A DNA stretch of 64,000 nt from Prochlorococcus sp. AG-347-K20 (GTDB lineage Bacteria > Cyanobacteriota > Cyanobacteriia > PCC-6307 > Cyanobiaceae). The translations under genes were made by a program, and so were the position numbers. This document shows positions 6,919 to 16,611 of the stretch, one piece after another (within the stretch, counting starts at the first letter, position 1; every line of letters starts with the position of its first letter). The notes beneath the pieces are model-generated. The model ran no database searches. It was not told where the DNA came from and saw only the letters and a program-made list of their open reading frames with translations. The stretch spans positions 1-64,000 of the forward strand of contig QCCH01000006.1 in the NCBI GenBank assembly GCA_003281315.1, given 5' to 3'.

Positions 6919-7434
6919 TTAACCTTTGTATTTTGTCTCAACAAATCCTAGTTGGATCAATCTTTCATAAGCTTCTTTACCTTCAGGGCTATTAGGTGAC
7001 ATTATTCTAATTGTTTCAACAAGTAGGGGTACTGCAACCTCAGGCTTTTCAGTTTTTATATACAAAGAAGCTAATCTCTCATTTGATTCTGCCAAAATTT
7101 GTAATGTTTGCTTACCTTTCCTTTGCATTTCATTTGGTATTCTCGCATCAATACCTTTGAACGATGAATTTAGATCAGAATAAAAAGACGCGAGTTGCTT
7201 TGCTAATTTTCTAGCATCTAAGTAAAAATCCTTAGCTTTTTCAAACTCCCCGTTTTTAATATATTTATCTCCTTCTTTTATAAAATATTCAACATTTGAG
7301 ATGGAAAGCTTTTTACTCTCATTTGAGAGAACCCTGAATTCTTCTGGATTCTTTATTTCTGCATGAACTTCATTTTTGTAATGAACATTTCCAAAAAATA
7401 TAAATAAAATTGGTATTAATTTTAAGAATTTCAT
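6919..7434 (-). CDS. Exported helical-repeat protein of unknown function
   Basis: 171 residues. The first 25 form a signal peptide (Lys, then LIPILFIFFG, then a likely cleavage after VHA). The mature part is helical. FIKEGDKYIKNGEFEKAKDFYLDARKLA (about 51-78) and the later SNERLASLYIKTEKPEVAVPLLVETIRIM look like two degenerate tetratricopeptide-type pairs, suggesting a protein-binding role in the periplasm or thylakoid lumen. I recognise no named family. It lies between plsC (42 bases) and bolA (12 bases) on the same strand. Confidence 0.7.
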   Translation of the reverse strand: MKFLKLIPILFIFFGNVHYKNEVHAEIKNPEEFRVLSNESKKLSISNVEYFIKEGDKYIKNGEFEKAKDFYLDARKLAKQLASFYSDLNSSFKGIDARIPNEMQRKGKQTLQILAESNERLASLYIKTEKPEVAVPLLVETIRIMSPNSPEGKEAYERLIQLGFVETKYKG

Positions 7435-7476
7435 TTTCTTTTCAATTATTAAAATTCATACTAACTTATTGCAGAT

Positions 7477-8151
7477 TCATCTACCTACATTTTTTAATGC
7501 TTTTTCTTCCTCTTGAGTCATTTTTTGATGTAGAAGTATATTAAAGTCCTTGATAGTAAAGTTTGAGTAATCATTAATTGGTATTGGTTTTCCAAAGGAT
7601 AAACAAAATTCGCCTCTAAAGTTTGGCGGTATTTTGCTGTAAGCAATTCCAATTGGAATTATAGTAATAGAGGTCGTTTTTTTGGTAGCTAATCTAGCTA
7701 ATCTATATAATCCTTCTTTGAGAACTAATTTTTTCCCATATCTATTAATCTTTCCTTCGGGGAAAACAACTAGTTGTTCTCCTTTTTCTATAAGATCTAT
7801 CGCATATCTTAAAGCTGAGAGAGATGGCGACAATTGATTAATTGAAAAACATCCAAGTCTTTTTAAAAACCATCCTTGTATTCCTCTCATTTCGGATTTA
7901 GTAACCATAAATCTACAATCCTTTTTTGTTACCCTTCTACCCATTGCCATTGTGAGTATTAAGCCGTCCCATCTTGATCTGTGGGTTGGAGCCAAAATGA
8001 TAGATGAGTTTATGGGAATCGAAAAACCATTTTTTAATATTTTCTTTTTTCTAAAAAAGAACCTCAAAACAACGTCCTGAGTAATGAACATTGCAATAAA
8101 TCCCAATAAAGGGTTGATTTTATGCCAAATATTTAAGGGATTCTTCTCCAA
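7477..8151 (-). CDS. plsC: 1-acyl-sn-glycerol-3-phosphate acyltransferase family (PlsC)
   Basis: 224 residues. The acyltransferase motif HxxxxD is THRSRWD (His57, Asp62), the second block is VVFPEGKINR (about 132-141), and IIPIGIAY is the last block. A hydrophobic stretch near residues 14-32 may anchor it in the membrane. PlsC adds the second acyl chain to make phosphatidic acid for glycolipids and phospholipids; CdsA at 35325-36182 acts on that product. The family also includes acyltransferases with other substrates, so the exact substrate is inferred. It is divergent from pdxJ. Confidence 0.85.
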   Translation of the reverse strand: MEKNPLNIWHKINPLLGFIAMFITQDVVLRFFFRKKKILKNGFSIPINSSIILAPTHRSRWDGLILTMAMGRRVTKKDCRFMVTKSEMRGIQGWFLKRLGCFSINQLSPSLSALRYAIDLIEKGEQLVVFPEGKINRYGKKLVLKEGLYRLARLATKKTTSITIIPIGIAYSKIPPNFRGEFCLSFGKPIPINDYSNFTIKDFNILLHQKMTQEEEKALKNVGR

Positions 8152-8251
8152 GTTCTATTTACTATATATTAATAATTTAAGTGTTTGCCTTTTTTTATTA
8201 GCTATTATTGGGCGGTTACTAGATTGTCTAGAAACTAAGATTTTCAAAATT

Positions 8252-8968
8252 ATGGCTACTTTAGGAGTAAACATTGATCATATTGCAAATGTAAGGCAAG
8301 CAAGGAAAACTGTCGAGCCTGACCCTGTGCAATTTGCTTTTTTAGCTGAATTAGGAGGTGCAGATTCTATAACAGTGCATCTAAGAGAAGATAGAAGACA
8401 CATACAAGATAGGGACGTATTCCTTCTAAAAGAGACTATAAAAACAAAACTCAATTTGGAGATGGCTGCTACAGAGGAAATGTTAGAAATTGCCAAAAAA
8501 ATTCTTCCCGATTATGTAACGCTTGTACCCGAGAAAAGAGAGGAAGTTACTACTGAAGGCGGGTTGGATTTAAAAAGTAATGCGCAATACCTTAAGAATT
8601 TTGTTGGAAATTTGAAGGATTCAAATATAGAAGTAAGTGCATTTATTGATCCTCTTGGTGAACAGATAAATTACTCTAAAGAAATAGGGTTTGACTTTAT
8701 AGAATTACATACTGGAAAATATGCTGAATTATCGGGATCTGAACAATATAAAGAGCTCCAAAGGATTATAGAGTCTACACATTTAGCAAATGACCTTGGA
8801 TTAGTTGTTAATGCTGGTCATGGCCTGAACTACAATAATGTTAAAAAAATTGCATCAATTAACAATATGAACGAGTTAAACATTGGTCATAGTATTGTTG
8901 CAAGGGCTTTAGCGATAGGATTAGAAAAGTCTGTACGTGAAATGAAGTCCCTTATTACATTAAATTAA
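8252..8968 (+). CDS. pdxJ: Pyridoxine 5'-phosphate synthase
   Basis: I start at the ATG at 8252 (MATLGVNIDHIANVRQAR), giving 238 residues, the usual PdxJ length. An in-frame ATG at 8084 would add 56 hydrophobic residues and overlap plsC, so I reject it. Family motifs are GVNIDHIANVRQAR, DSITVHLREDRRHI, VTLVPEKREEVTTEGG, FIELHTG and ELNIGHSIVARA. PdxJ condenses 1-deoxyxylulose 5-phosphate with 3-amino-2-oxopropyl phosphate to give pyridoxine phosphate (vitamin B6, DXP-dependent route). Ycf54 follows after 8 bases. Confidence 0.96.
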   Translation: MATLGVNIDHIANVRQARKTVEPDPVQFAFLAELGGADSITVHLREDRRHIQDRDVFLLKETIKTKLNLEMAATEEMLEIAKKILPDYVTLVPEKREEVTTEGGLDLKSNAQYLKNFVGNLKDSNIEVSAFIDPLGEQINYSKEIGFDFIELHTGKYAELSGSEQYKELQRIIESTHLANDLGLVVNAGHGLNYNNVKKIASINNMNELNIGHSIVARALAIGLEKSVREMKSLITLN

Positions 8969-8976
8969 ATTTCAAA

Positions 8977-9294
8977 ATGACAACATACTTTTTCGTCGCT
9001 GCAAGTGAAAAGTTTTTAACTGTTGAAGAACCACTTGATGAAATTTTGAAAGAGAGGATGAGGAACTATAAAGAAAATAATAAAGAAATAGATTTTTGGC
9101 TCTTAAAAAATCCATCATTTTTACAAACCACCCAATTTGCTGATCTAAAAGCAAAAATTCCATCTACCCCAGCAGTTGTTTTATCGACTGATAAAAAATT
9201 TATAACTTTCTTAAAGCTTCGTTTAGAGTTTGTTGCTGTGGGGGAATTCGAATGTCCTAATGCAGAAATAATTGATCCATTTAAAGTTGAGTAA
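8977..9294 (+). CDS. ycf54: Ycf54, subunit of the Mg-protoporphyrin ester cyclase
   Basis: 105 residues. The pattern MTTYFFVAASEKFLTVEEPL, NYKENNKEIDFWLLKNPSF, PAVVLSTDKKFITFLKLRLEFV and GEFECPNAEIIDPF matches Ycf54 (DUF2488). In Synechocystis and plants this small protein binds the AcsF/CycI oxygenase and is needed for the oxidative cyclase step that makes ring E of chlorophyll. It is soluble and full length. It is tightly packed between pdxJ (8 bases) and recC (17 bases), so transcription is probably shared. Confidence 0.92.
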   Translation: MTTYFFVAASEKFLTVEEPLDEILKERMRNYKENNKEIDFWLLKNPSFLQTTQFADLKAKIPSTPAVVLSTDKKFITFLKLRLEFVAVGEFECPNAEIIDPFKVE

Positions 9295-9311
9295 TATAAC
9301 CATCTAGTAAA

Positions 9312-12300
9312 TTGCTCAATCTTTATAAGTCAAATAAAATTGAAGTAATTAGTGAGCTCTTAGCAGAGGAATTGAAAATATGTCCTCCGCCTATAAATGA
9401 GAAATTAGAAATAGTTGTCCCCAATTACTTTTTGGGGAATTGGTTACGTGAACAAATAACTATAAAAAACAAAATAAGTGCCCTTTATGAATTAAAGACA
9501 ATATCAACGTATACCGAATCTTTATTGACAAATTTTTTCCCTGCAATTGATATGAGCGCATGGAATTTTGAGTCAATTAAATGGGGCATTATTGATTCCT
9601 TGGAAGAATTAAATAGCTTTAAAGAATCATTTCCGCTTAGAAATTGGATTAATAAATATTTGGATAATAAAAAGACAATTGATGGAGACATATATAATCT
9701 GACAAAAAAGATCACGAATAATTTTATTGATTATCTGATTTTTAGACCTGAAATGATTGCTCAATGGAATAGATATGAAATTAATTCATCTAATCTATTT
9801 AAGAATTTAAACTCAGATCAATTTTGGCAACCTATTTTATATAAATTATTGGAAGAAAAGATATCTGAAAAACCATCATGTTTATACATGATTGAAGTAA
9901 TAAAGAATTTAAGAAAAATTAAAAACGTTCAATTTCAAGTACCAAATCAAATTTATATTTTTTCAGATAATAACTTATCTAAACTACATATTAATTTTTA
10001 TTCAGAACTTTCAAAATTTATTAAGGTAAATTTGTATTTATTATCTCCTGGAGAAGATTTATGGAATAGAATAAATTTTCTTGAAGGTGAGTTGGAATTT
10101 GATGATAATGAAAGTAAATTAGATTTAAATAATACAAATATAGAAAAAATATTTGGTAAATTTGGAGCAAACTTTCAGAAATTAATTGATGAAAATATTT
10201 ATACAGAAGGTATAAATTTAAAAAATAATCTTATTTATCTCGATCCAACAACTAATTTTCATAATAAGAAAGATATTCCTCTTCTTAATCAAATACAAAA
10301 AAGACTAATTGATAATAATAAGGTTGATTTTATAGTAAGTGAAAGGGATGATTCAATATTACTTTGTGAGCATTTTAATCAGAATAGTCAATTTGAATAT
10401 TTAAGAAATAAAATTATAGAAATAATAAATTCTTGCGACTATATTAAATATAGTGATATTGCTGTTTTATCTCCACAAACTAATTTAATTAAACCTTATC
10501 TAAGGTACATCTTTAATAATGAGTTAATTAATGGTGAAAAGATACCTTATTTTTTTATTGATGAGGATAATCATGACTCTTCAGGCATTTATGAATTTCT
10601 AATTGACATCACCGAAATAGCAAGTGAGAAAATTACACTTGAAAAAATAGATTATATTCTTTCGAAAAAAGTAACTCAGAAAATTTTTGATTTTAATATT
10701 TCTGAGAAGGATGAAATTATTTTCTTACTTACCCAAGCGGGGTTTCATTGGGGATTAGATGATAAAGAAAGATTAGGTGATGAGAAAAATACTCTAGATT
10801 GGTGTATAAATAGAATTACTTTAGGCTTAATTTATGACAAAGAAGTAAATTTAAGTACTTTTAATTTAAAACCATTTAGCTATAAAAATATAAGTTTGGA
10901 TTTGAATAAATGGGTTAAAATATTAATTCACTTAAAAAAATATATTAATTTGATAAGGGGATCTTTTTCTTACTCGAATTGGGTTGAAAAGATAAAGTCT
11001 ATATTAAAAAGTATTGCTGATTCTAATGCAAATTTCAATTTAGAAATAAGTGAAATAAATAGAATTCTGGATAATCACGCAATACCTTTAATACCTGATG
11101 ATCTTATCTTGTTAAAAGTTTTTAGAGAAATATTAATTTCTTGCATAAATAAAGTTAAATATCAAAGCAAATCACGAGTCAACAAGATCCTAGTAAGTGA
11201 TATTGAGAATTCAAGGCATATTCCACATAAGGTTATCTTCCTAATAGACATGAATAGTGTTAATTATCCAAAATTACCAAAGAGTGAAAATATTAATTTA
11301 TTAAAAAACAAATATCATTTGGGTGATCCATCTGTTTTTGAAAGAGAGAAATATGCATTTCTGGAGTTGTTAATTTCATGTAGAGATAAATTTATAGTTA
11401 CTTGGGTAAAAAATGATAAAGACAATAAAAAATTAGATGTTTCTTTTCCTATAAAAGAGTTAATTTCTTTTTTTGATAGTTTCTTAAACCAAAGCCAAAG
11501 AGAACTAATAATTAAAGATTCTGATTTTAATAAAAATGAAATAATTGATCTTGATAAATCTAAGATTTTTAAAAGTAATTATTCTTTAATAGAAGATATA
11601 AATTGGAATGAAAAAAAATCTGATATTAAAAATTACAAATTATCAGAATTAATTTATTGGTTCAAGACTCCACAAAAATATTGGCTTAATAAAAACAATA
11701 TTTCTCCCAAGGAAATATTTATACATCATCCAGACGAGGAGTATGTAAGCAATCTGCAAAAGTCGCAACTTATTACAAAAATAATCCAGCAAGTAGAGAT
11801 TGATAATCATAATATTATTGATGATTTAAATGACTTAAATATTAATGATCAATTGGCTGAAAATGGCATTATTATGCCCAAAAATAGTATTTTTACAAAA
11901 GAAAAAGAAATCAAAGACTTATTAAGCAGTCTATGTGCAAGTTTGAGTCAACATAATAAGATTAGTAAAATCTATGTAAAGTTAAATTCGAATAAAGAAG
12001 AATATTTAATTGCTGATGACACCATAATTGAATTGATTCATGCGAAACTAAGTTTAAGTCGTTTGACTGAGGCTTGGATAAAATTACTCTTTATTTCTTC
12101 TTTAAAGAGGAATATAAAAAGGACTAAAATAATTTTTAGAACAGAAAATAATTATAAATCGCAAATTATTCAATCACCAGGAGCAACTGAATCAAATCTA
12201 ATTATGGAGGAGTACATAAATATTTTTAAAAATTTTTCTGAAAAATGTTTACCTCTTCCTCCAGAAAGTTCTTATAAATATGTAGAAGCAAAAATAAAAT

Positions 12301-12494
12301 CAAAAAATGAAAAAAAAGCTTTTACAGATAAATGGATTGGTAATAAGAATTTTTCTAAAGGAGAAAGAGATAATATCGAAATGAAAATGTGTTTTGGAAA
12401 TGAAAAAGAACCAGATTTCTTTCTTGGAAATAATAATTTTGATCAATTATCATACAGATTATATGGTCCTCTAATTAAAGCATTAAAGAAATAA
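9312..12494 (+). CDS. recC: RecC subunit of exodeoxyribonuclease V
   Basis: 1060 residues from a TTG start at 9312, close to the usual RecC length (about 1,050-1,120). LNLYKSNKIEVISELLAEEL at the start and the early block LEIVVPNYFLGNWLREQI are typical of RecC N-termini. The helicase-like ATPase motifs are degenerate, as expected for a subunit that scans for Chi rather than hydrolysing ATP. The partners recB and recD follow on the same strand with an unrelated small membrane gene in between. Very rich in Lys, Asn and Ile. RecC holds RecB and RecD together and splits the DNA duplex at breaks. Confidence 0.9.
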   Translation: MLNLYKSNKIEVISELLAEELKICPPPINEKLEIVVPNYFLGNWLREQITIKNKISALYELKTISTYTESLLTNFFPAIDMSAWNFESIKWGIIDSLEELNSFKESFPLRNWINKYLDNKKTIDGDIYNLTKKITNNFIDYLIFRPEMIAQWNRYEINSSNLFKNLNSDQFWQPILYKLLEEKISEKPSCLYMIEVIKNLRKIKNVQFQVPNQIYIFSDNNLSKLHINFYSELSKFIKVNLYLLSPGEDLWNRINFLEGELEFDDNESKLDLNNTNIEKIFGKFGANFQKLIDENIYTEGINLKNNLIYLDPTTNFHNKKDIPLLNQIQKRLIDNNKVDFIVSERDDSILLCEHFNQNSQFEYLRNKIIEIINSCDYIKYSDIAVLSPQTNLIKPYLRYIFNNELINGEKIPYFFIDEDNHDSSGIYEFLIDITEIASEKITLEKIDYILSKKVTQKIFDFNISEKDEIIFLLTQAGFHWGLDDKERLGDEKNTLDWCINRITLGLIYDKEVNLSTFNLKPFSYKNISLDLNKWVKILIHLKKYINLIRGSFSYSNWVEKIKSILKSIADSNANFNLEISEINRILDNHAIPLIPDDLILLKVFREILISCINKVKYQSKSRVNKILVSDIENSRHIPHKVIFLIDMNSVNYPKLPKSENINLLKNKYHLGDPSVFEREKYAFLELLISCRDKFIVTWVKNDKDNKKLDVSFPIKELISFFDSFLNQSQRELIIKDSDFNKNEIIDLDKSKIFKSNYSLIEDINWNEKKSDIKNYKLSELIYWFKTPQKYWLNKNNISPKEIFIHHPDEEYVSNLQKSQLITKIIQQVEIDNHNIIDDLNDLNINDQLAENGIIMPKNSIFTKEKEIKDLLSSLCASLSQHNKISKIYVKLNSNKEEYLIADDTIIELIHAKLSLSRLTEAWIKLLFISSLKRNIKRTKIIFRTENNYKSQIIQSPGATESNLIMEEYINIFKNFSEKCLPLPPESSYKYVEAKIKSKNEKKAFTDKWIGNKNFSKGERDNIEMKMCFGNEKEPDFFLGNNNFDQLSYRLYGPLIKALKK

Positions 12495-12497
12495 AAA

Positions 12498-12971
12498 ATG
12501 TCTAAATTTCAGTTAAAAAATTTTTTTAAAACTGCTTATGATCAAATGCTTGTTTTTCTACAGTTCTTTATTATAAGTCTTCATTTTTTTCAATGGGAAT
12601 TTTTTCCACAAAAACAAATAATTCAAGCAAGTCCATTTTCTTATTTCCTGGGTATTTTAATTATCATAATCGCTTTCATAATAATGTTAGTTTCAATTAA
12701 AGATTTAGGTAGAAATTTATCCCCTTTCCCAAGACCTATAAACAATAGCAATCTCGTTACTTCAGGTATTTATCGATTTACGCGTCATCCTATGTACTAT
12801 TCTTTAATATTTATTTCCATTGGAGTTTTTATAATAAAATTATCTATTTATTATTTATTTTTGACAATAAGTTTATCTTTAATAATTAAATTTAAGATTG
12901 CCTTGGAAGAGAAATATTTAATTAATAAATTTAAGAATTACTTACTTTATAAAAATGAGGTCAAAGTTTAA
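12498..12971 (+). CDS. Isoprenylcysteine-methyltransferase-like membrane protein
   Basis: 157 residues with about four membrane helices (near 15-32, 47-68, 97-112, 113-130). The core KDLGRNLSPFPRPINNSNLV then SGIYRFTRHPMYYSLI carries the RHPMY motif of the ICMT/PEMT family, which uses S-adenosylmethionine to methylate small or lipid-linked substrates. The C-terminal E-E-K-Y-L block is present, but the tail is shorter than usual. It lies 3 bases after recC and 12 before recB, so it interrupts the recombination operon. A functional link to RecBCD is not implied. The substrate is unknown. Confidence 0.8.
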   Translation: MSKFQLKNFFKTAYDQMLVFLQFFIISLHFFQWEFFPQKQIIQASPFSYFLGILIIIIAFIIMLVSIKDLGRNLSPFPRPINNSNLVTSGIYRFTRHPMYYSLIFISIGVFIIKLSIYYLFLTISLSLIIKFKIALEEKYLINKFKNYLLYKNEVKV

Positions 12972-12983
12972 TTTAATAAAGAA

Positions 12984-15900
12984 ATGGATATTAATCAAAT
13001 TAAATTAGATAATAAGTTTAAATTAGTTGAAGCAAGCGCAGGAACTGGTAAAAGTTTTACCTTGGCTCACATAGTTTTAAGAAATGTTTTGGAGAAAAAA
13101 GTTAAACCAGATGAGATACTCTTGCTAAGTTTTACAAAAAATACTTGTTCTGAATTACGAGAGAAAATACTTTTGAGATTTTATAATTTAAAATTATATT
13201 TGCAAAGTCATAATGAAAGTAATATAGATAATACTCTTAAGGATTGGTATCTAAATTTTAAGGATAAAGATAAATCGAAGGAAAAAATAATTTCCGAAAT
13301 TGATAATTTTATAAATCAGTTCTATAAGTTAAAAGTAACTACGTTCCATGCTTTTTGTAATAATATTATTGATGAATATAGTATTGAAATAGGTGCAACT
13401 CAGGATCCATATATTGAGAATAATATTGATAATTTGTATAAAGATGTAATAGATAATTTGTGGATTGATGATTTTCTGAATCTTAATCATGAGCTTATTT
13501 CAGCAGTCAACCAAAAAAAAATAAGTTCTAGATTTGGAAGTAGGATCAATAAGTCATTTTTTGTAGAAATTTTAAAAAATATAGATCAAGAAAATATCTG
13601 TAAATTTCAAATAAATAATAAATATAAGATTAGTGATTTAAATAATTATTTTAATGAATTTTTTTATTTAAATTGGAAAGAGTTTTGTTTTGAATGGAAT
13701 AAGAAAGGTAAGGAATTATTTTTACAACTCATAGAGTTGGGAAAATTAATTAAGGAGACTGGTGGAAAAAGTCAAATATATGCTGCAAAACCAAGAAATG
13801 ATAAGTTTAATCAAATAAATTGTTGGATTGAAGAGATTAACAAAAGGCTTAATTCTAAAAATTTTATTGATTTTATATATGATATTTCTAAGGATGATCT
13901 TTTATCTAAATATTTTTACATTGAAAATATATCTAAAGAAATTAATAAACATAATCTCAAATTAGATTTTACTAAATTTAATTTATTACAAGAGAAAATT
14001 TATAAAATAAAAGAAGGTTTCTTTACTGAATTTGTAAGAATATTTACCCAATTAGCTTATATAAAATTAATTGAATTAAAGAAAAGTTTATCTATTTTCA
14101 ACTTTAATGATCTTATAAAGACTGTAGAAAGTACATTTCTATATTCAGAAATTAGTAATAGCAATACTCTATCTAAAATTCAAAAAAAATTTATATGTGT
14201 CTTAGTTGATGAGTTCCAAGATACAGATATTACTCAGTGGAATTTAATAAAAAAGTTCTTTAATACAAAAAATCATTTTTTACTTTGCGTAGGTGATCCA
14301 AAACAAGCGATTTACAAATTTAGAGGTGGAGATATTGAAACTTACTTAGATGCAAGATCAAATGCAATTGAAGTTTTTAGTCTTACAGATAACTATAGAT
14401 CCTCAAAAAAGTTAATCGATGTTCTTAATAAACTTTATAAGAATGGACTTAAACAATCAAAACTAAACTATAGTAAATTAACCTCAAGAATTAATGAAAA
14501 TATTAATCCTCAATTTAAATTTAAGAATGTCTTTGAAATTGTAGAATTTTCAAAAAAGGAGAATGATATAGAGGATCTTGTAACTCATTACATAGTTAAC
14601 TTTATTTTAAATAATAAAGAAATTGATATTAATAAAATTGCGATTCTTACATTAAATAATTCGCAATGCTTAGATTTTAAAAAAAAATTAAATCAGTTTA
14701 ACCTCCCATCCAAAATTCAAAATAAACAAAATATTTTTGATACAGAAGCAAGTTCTCTACTATTTTTATTCATTGAATGTTTATTAAATCCGAGGTCATT
14801 TAAAAATATAACTTTGCTAGCTAATTCAAAGTTTATAGAAATAAAATTACAACATTTACTTGATAATGGAATTAGTAATGATTTAGAAATTTTAATTAAT
14901 AAATGCATTACTTGGTCCCAAGAATTAAGAGAAAAAGGTTTTTTAAATATTGTTAATGAACTACTTATAAATTACAAGTCATCCTCGATTATTCAAGATT
15001 CAGATTTAAATTCAAATTTATTTCAACTTTCAGAAATTGTTGAAATAGAATTAATAAATAATGATTTTGATCTCAATATAGTTTTTAACTGGTATAAAAA
15101 TCAGTTAGATAATATTTTAAGAACTTCTACTGGAGAAGATTTTTTCACGAAAGATTATAATCTTCAAAATGGAATAAATCTTTCTACCATTCATAGTAGT
15201 AAGGGCCTCGAATTTGAAATAGTCCTATGTCCATATCTCTCAATTATTTCAAATAAGTCAAATAAAATTAAAGGACCTCTTTGGAAATCAAATATTGATA
15301 GAAATATATACGTTAATATTTCTAATAATTACGCGAAGGTTGAAAAATTTAAATTAATAGAAGAAGAAGATTTATTTAAAGAGAGTGAGAGGTTAATTTA
15401 TGTAGCACTTACAAGGAGCAAATATAAACTTATTGTTTTTAATGATTTAGAGGATACAAATAATATTTTAAATAATGATTTACTTAATAATTTGGAAAAT
15501 ATCAATATTTATAAGTCTACTTTTGAAGTCAGGATAGAAAAAGAGAAAATAAAAGAAATTTTTTCTAAGTTCCAAACCAACCGATTGAATAATAATCTCT
15601 GGAAAATCGATAACGTTAATAAAAAAATATCTAATGTATTTAATTCTGATCAATTTATTTCTTATTCAAGTTATTCTTCTTGGATACGTAAAGATAAAAA
15701 TATTGATGCAGTCATTAATCAATATAAGGATTATGAAGATAATATATCAATTATCAAAGATTCTAATTTTAAGAATTCAAAGAATTATCCTAATTATTTT
15801 TCTTATCCAAATCCCTTAAGTGAATTTCCAAAAGGAACTGTTGCTGGGACTTGCCTGCACAAAATAATAGAGAGATTTGAATTTAGAAACGATAATAATC

Positions 15901-16610
15901 AAGAATTAATTGATTTAATTATTGAGGAATTGAACTTTCATCAAATCGATACTTCTTTGGCTTTTAAAGTAAAAGATGCGATTTTAAGAATCATAAATAT
16001 ATCTTTAGGAAGAGAATTACAAAATAAGAAACTAGTTGATATTCCAAATGAATACTTAATTAAGGAACTCAAATATGATTTAACCCTATCTTATGAAGGT
16101 AGAAATATTAATTCTAATGATATATCAAATTGCTTTTTTTTAGATCAGGAATATGAATTTGGTGCAGAATATGCAAATAAAATAAATGATCTTCAAATTA
16201 TGAATAAAGGCTTTCATTCAGGATGTATCGATTGTGTTTTCCCTGTAGGAAATAAATTAGAAGATAGTAAATGGTGGGTAATTGATTGGAAAAGTAATTT
16301 GATTTCTGGTAGTGATAATAGTGATTGTTTACCAAGAAACTATAACTATAAAAATATGAGAAATGAAATGATTAAACATCATTATCCATTGCAATCTCAT
16401 CTTTATTTATTAGCATTGCATAGATTATTAAAGTGGCGACTTAAAAATTATCAACCACATAAACATCTAGGAGGATATATTTATTTGTTTTTAAAGGGAT
16501 TGCCAGATTTTGAATTATTTGAAAAATCTAAGTCTGAAGATATATCTCCAGGTATTTTTATTAGCAAAGCACCTTTAAAGAGAATTAGTTATTTAGATAA
16601 CCTTTTTTAG
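12984..16610 (+). CDS. recB: RecB subunit of exodeoxyribonuclease V
   Basis: 1208 residues. UvrD-type helicase motifs: EASAGTGKS (Walker A, 16-24), LLSFTKNT, VDEFQDTDITQW (Walker B), VGDPKQAIYKFRGGD, LTDNYRSS, TIHSSKGLEFEIV and YVALTRSK. The C-terminal nuclease domain is intact: GTVAGTCLHKIIERF, then CIDCVF and WWVIDWKSN supply the D...D-x-K catalytic set. It is therefore expected to be both a 3'-5' helicase and a nuclease. It is followed after one base by recD. RecBCD resects double-strand breaks and degrades foreign linear DNA. Confidence 0.96.
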   Translation: MDINQIKLDNKFKLVEASAGTGKSFTLAHIVLRNVLEKKVKPDEILLLSFTKNTCSELREKILLRFYNLKLYLQSHNESNIDNTLKDWYLNFKDKDKSKEKIISEIDNFINQFYKLKVTTFHAFCNNIIDEYSIEIGATQDPYIENNIDNLYKDVIDNLWIDDFLNLNHELISAVNQKKISSRFGSRINKSFFVEILKNIDQENICKFQINNKYKISDLNNYFNEFFYLNWKEFCFEWNKKGKELFLQLIELGKLIKETGGKSQIYAAKPRNDKFNQINCWIEEINKRLNSKNFIDFIYDISKDDLLSKYFYIENISKEINKHNLKLDFTKFNLLQEKIYKIKEGFFTEFVRIFTQLAYIKLIELKKSLSIFNFNDLIKTVESTFLYSEISNSNTLSKIQKKFICVLVDEFQDTDITQWNLIKKFFNTKNHFLLCVGDPKQAIYKFRGGDIETYLDARSNAIEVFSLTDNYRSSKKLIDVLNKLYKNGLKQSKLNYSKLTSRINENINPQFKFKNVFEIVEFSKKENDIEDLVTHYIVNFILNNKEIDINKIAILTLNNSQCLDFKKKLNQFNLPSKIQNKQNIFDTEASSLLFLFIECLLNPRSFKNITLLANSKFIEIKLQHLLDNGISNDLEILINKCITWSQELREKGFLNIVNELLINYKSSSIIQDSDLNSNLFQLSEIVEIELINNDFDLNIVFNWYKNQLDNILRTSTGEDFFTKDYNLQNGINLSTIHSSKGLEFEIVLCPYLSIISNKSNKIKGPLWKSNIDRNIYVNISNNYAKVEKFKLIEEEDLFKESERLIYVALTRSKYKLIVFNDLEDTNNILNNDLLNNLENINIYKSTFEVRIEKEKIKEIFSKFQTNRLNNNLWKIDNVNKKISNVFNSDQFISYSSYSSWIRKDKNIDAVINQYKDYEDNISIIKDSNFKNSKNYPNYFSYPNPLSEFPKGTVAGTCLHKIIERFEFRNDNNQELIDLIIEELNFHQIDTSLAFKVKDAILRIINISLGRELQNKKLVDIPNEYLIKELKYDLTLSYEGRNINSNDISNCFFLDQEYEFGAEYANKINDLQIMNKGFHSGCIDCVFPVGNKLEDSKWWVIDWKSNLISGSDNSDCLPRNYNYKNMRNEMIKHHYPLQSHLYLLALHRLLKWRLKNYQPHKHLGGYIYLFLKGLPDFELFEKSKSEDISPGIFISKAPLKRISYLDNLF

Positions 16611-16611
16611 A

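Noticed and set aside
8084..8251. N-terminal extension of pdxJ from an upstream in-frame ATG
   Set aside because: It adds 56 hydrophobic residues not seen in PdxJ and overlaps plsC; the ATG at 8252 begins with the conserved N-terminus.
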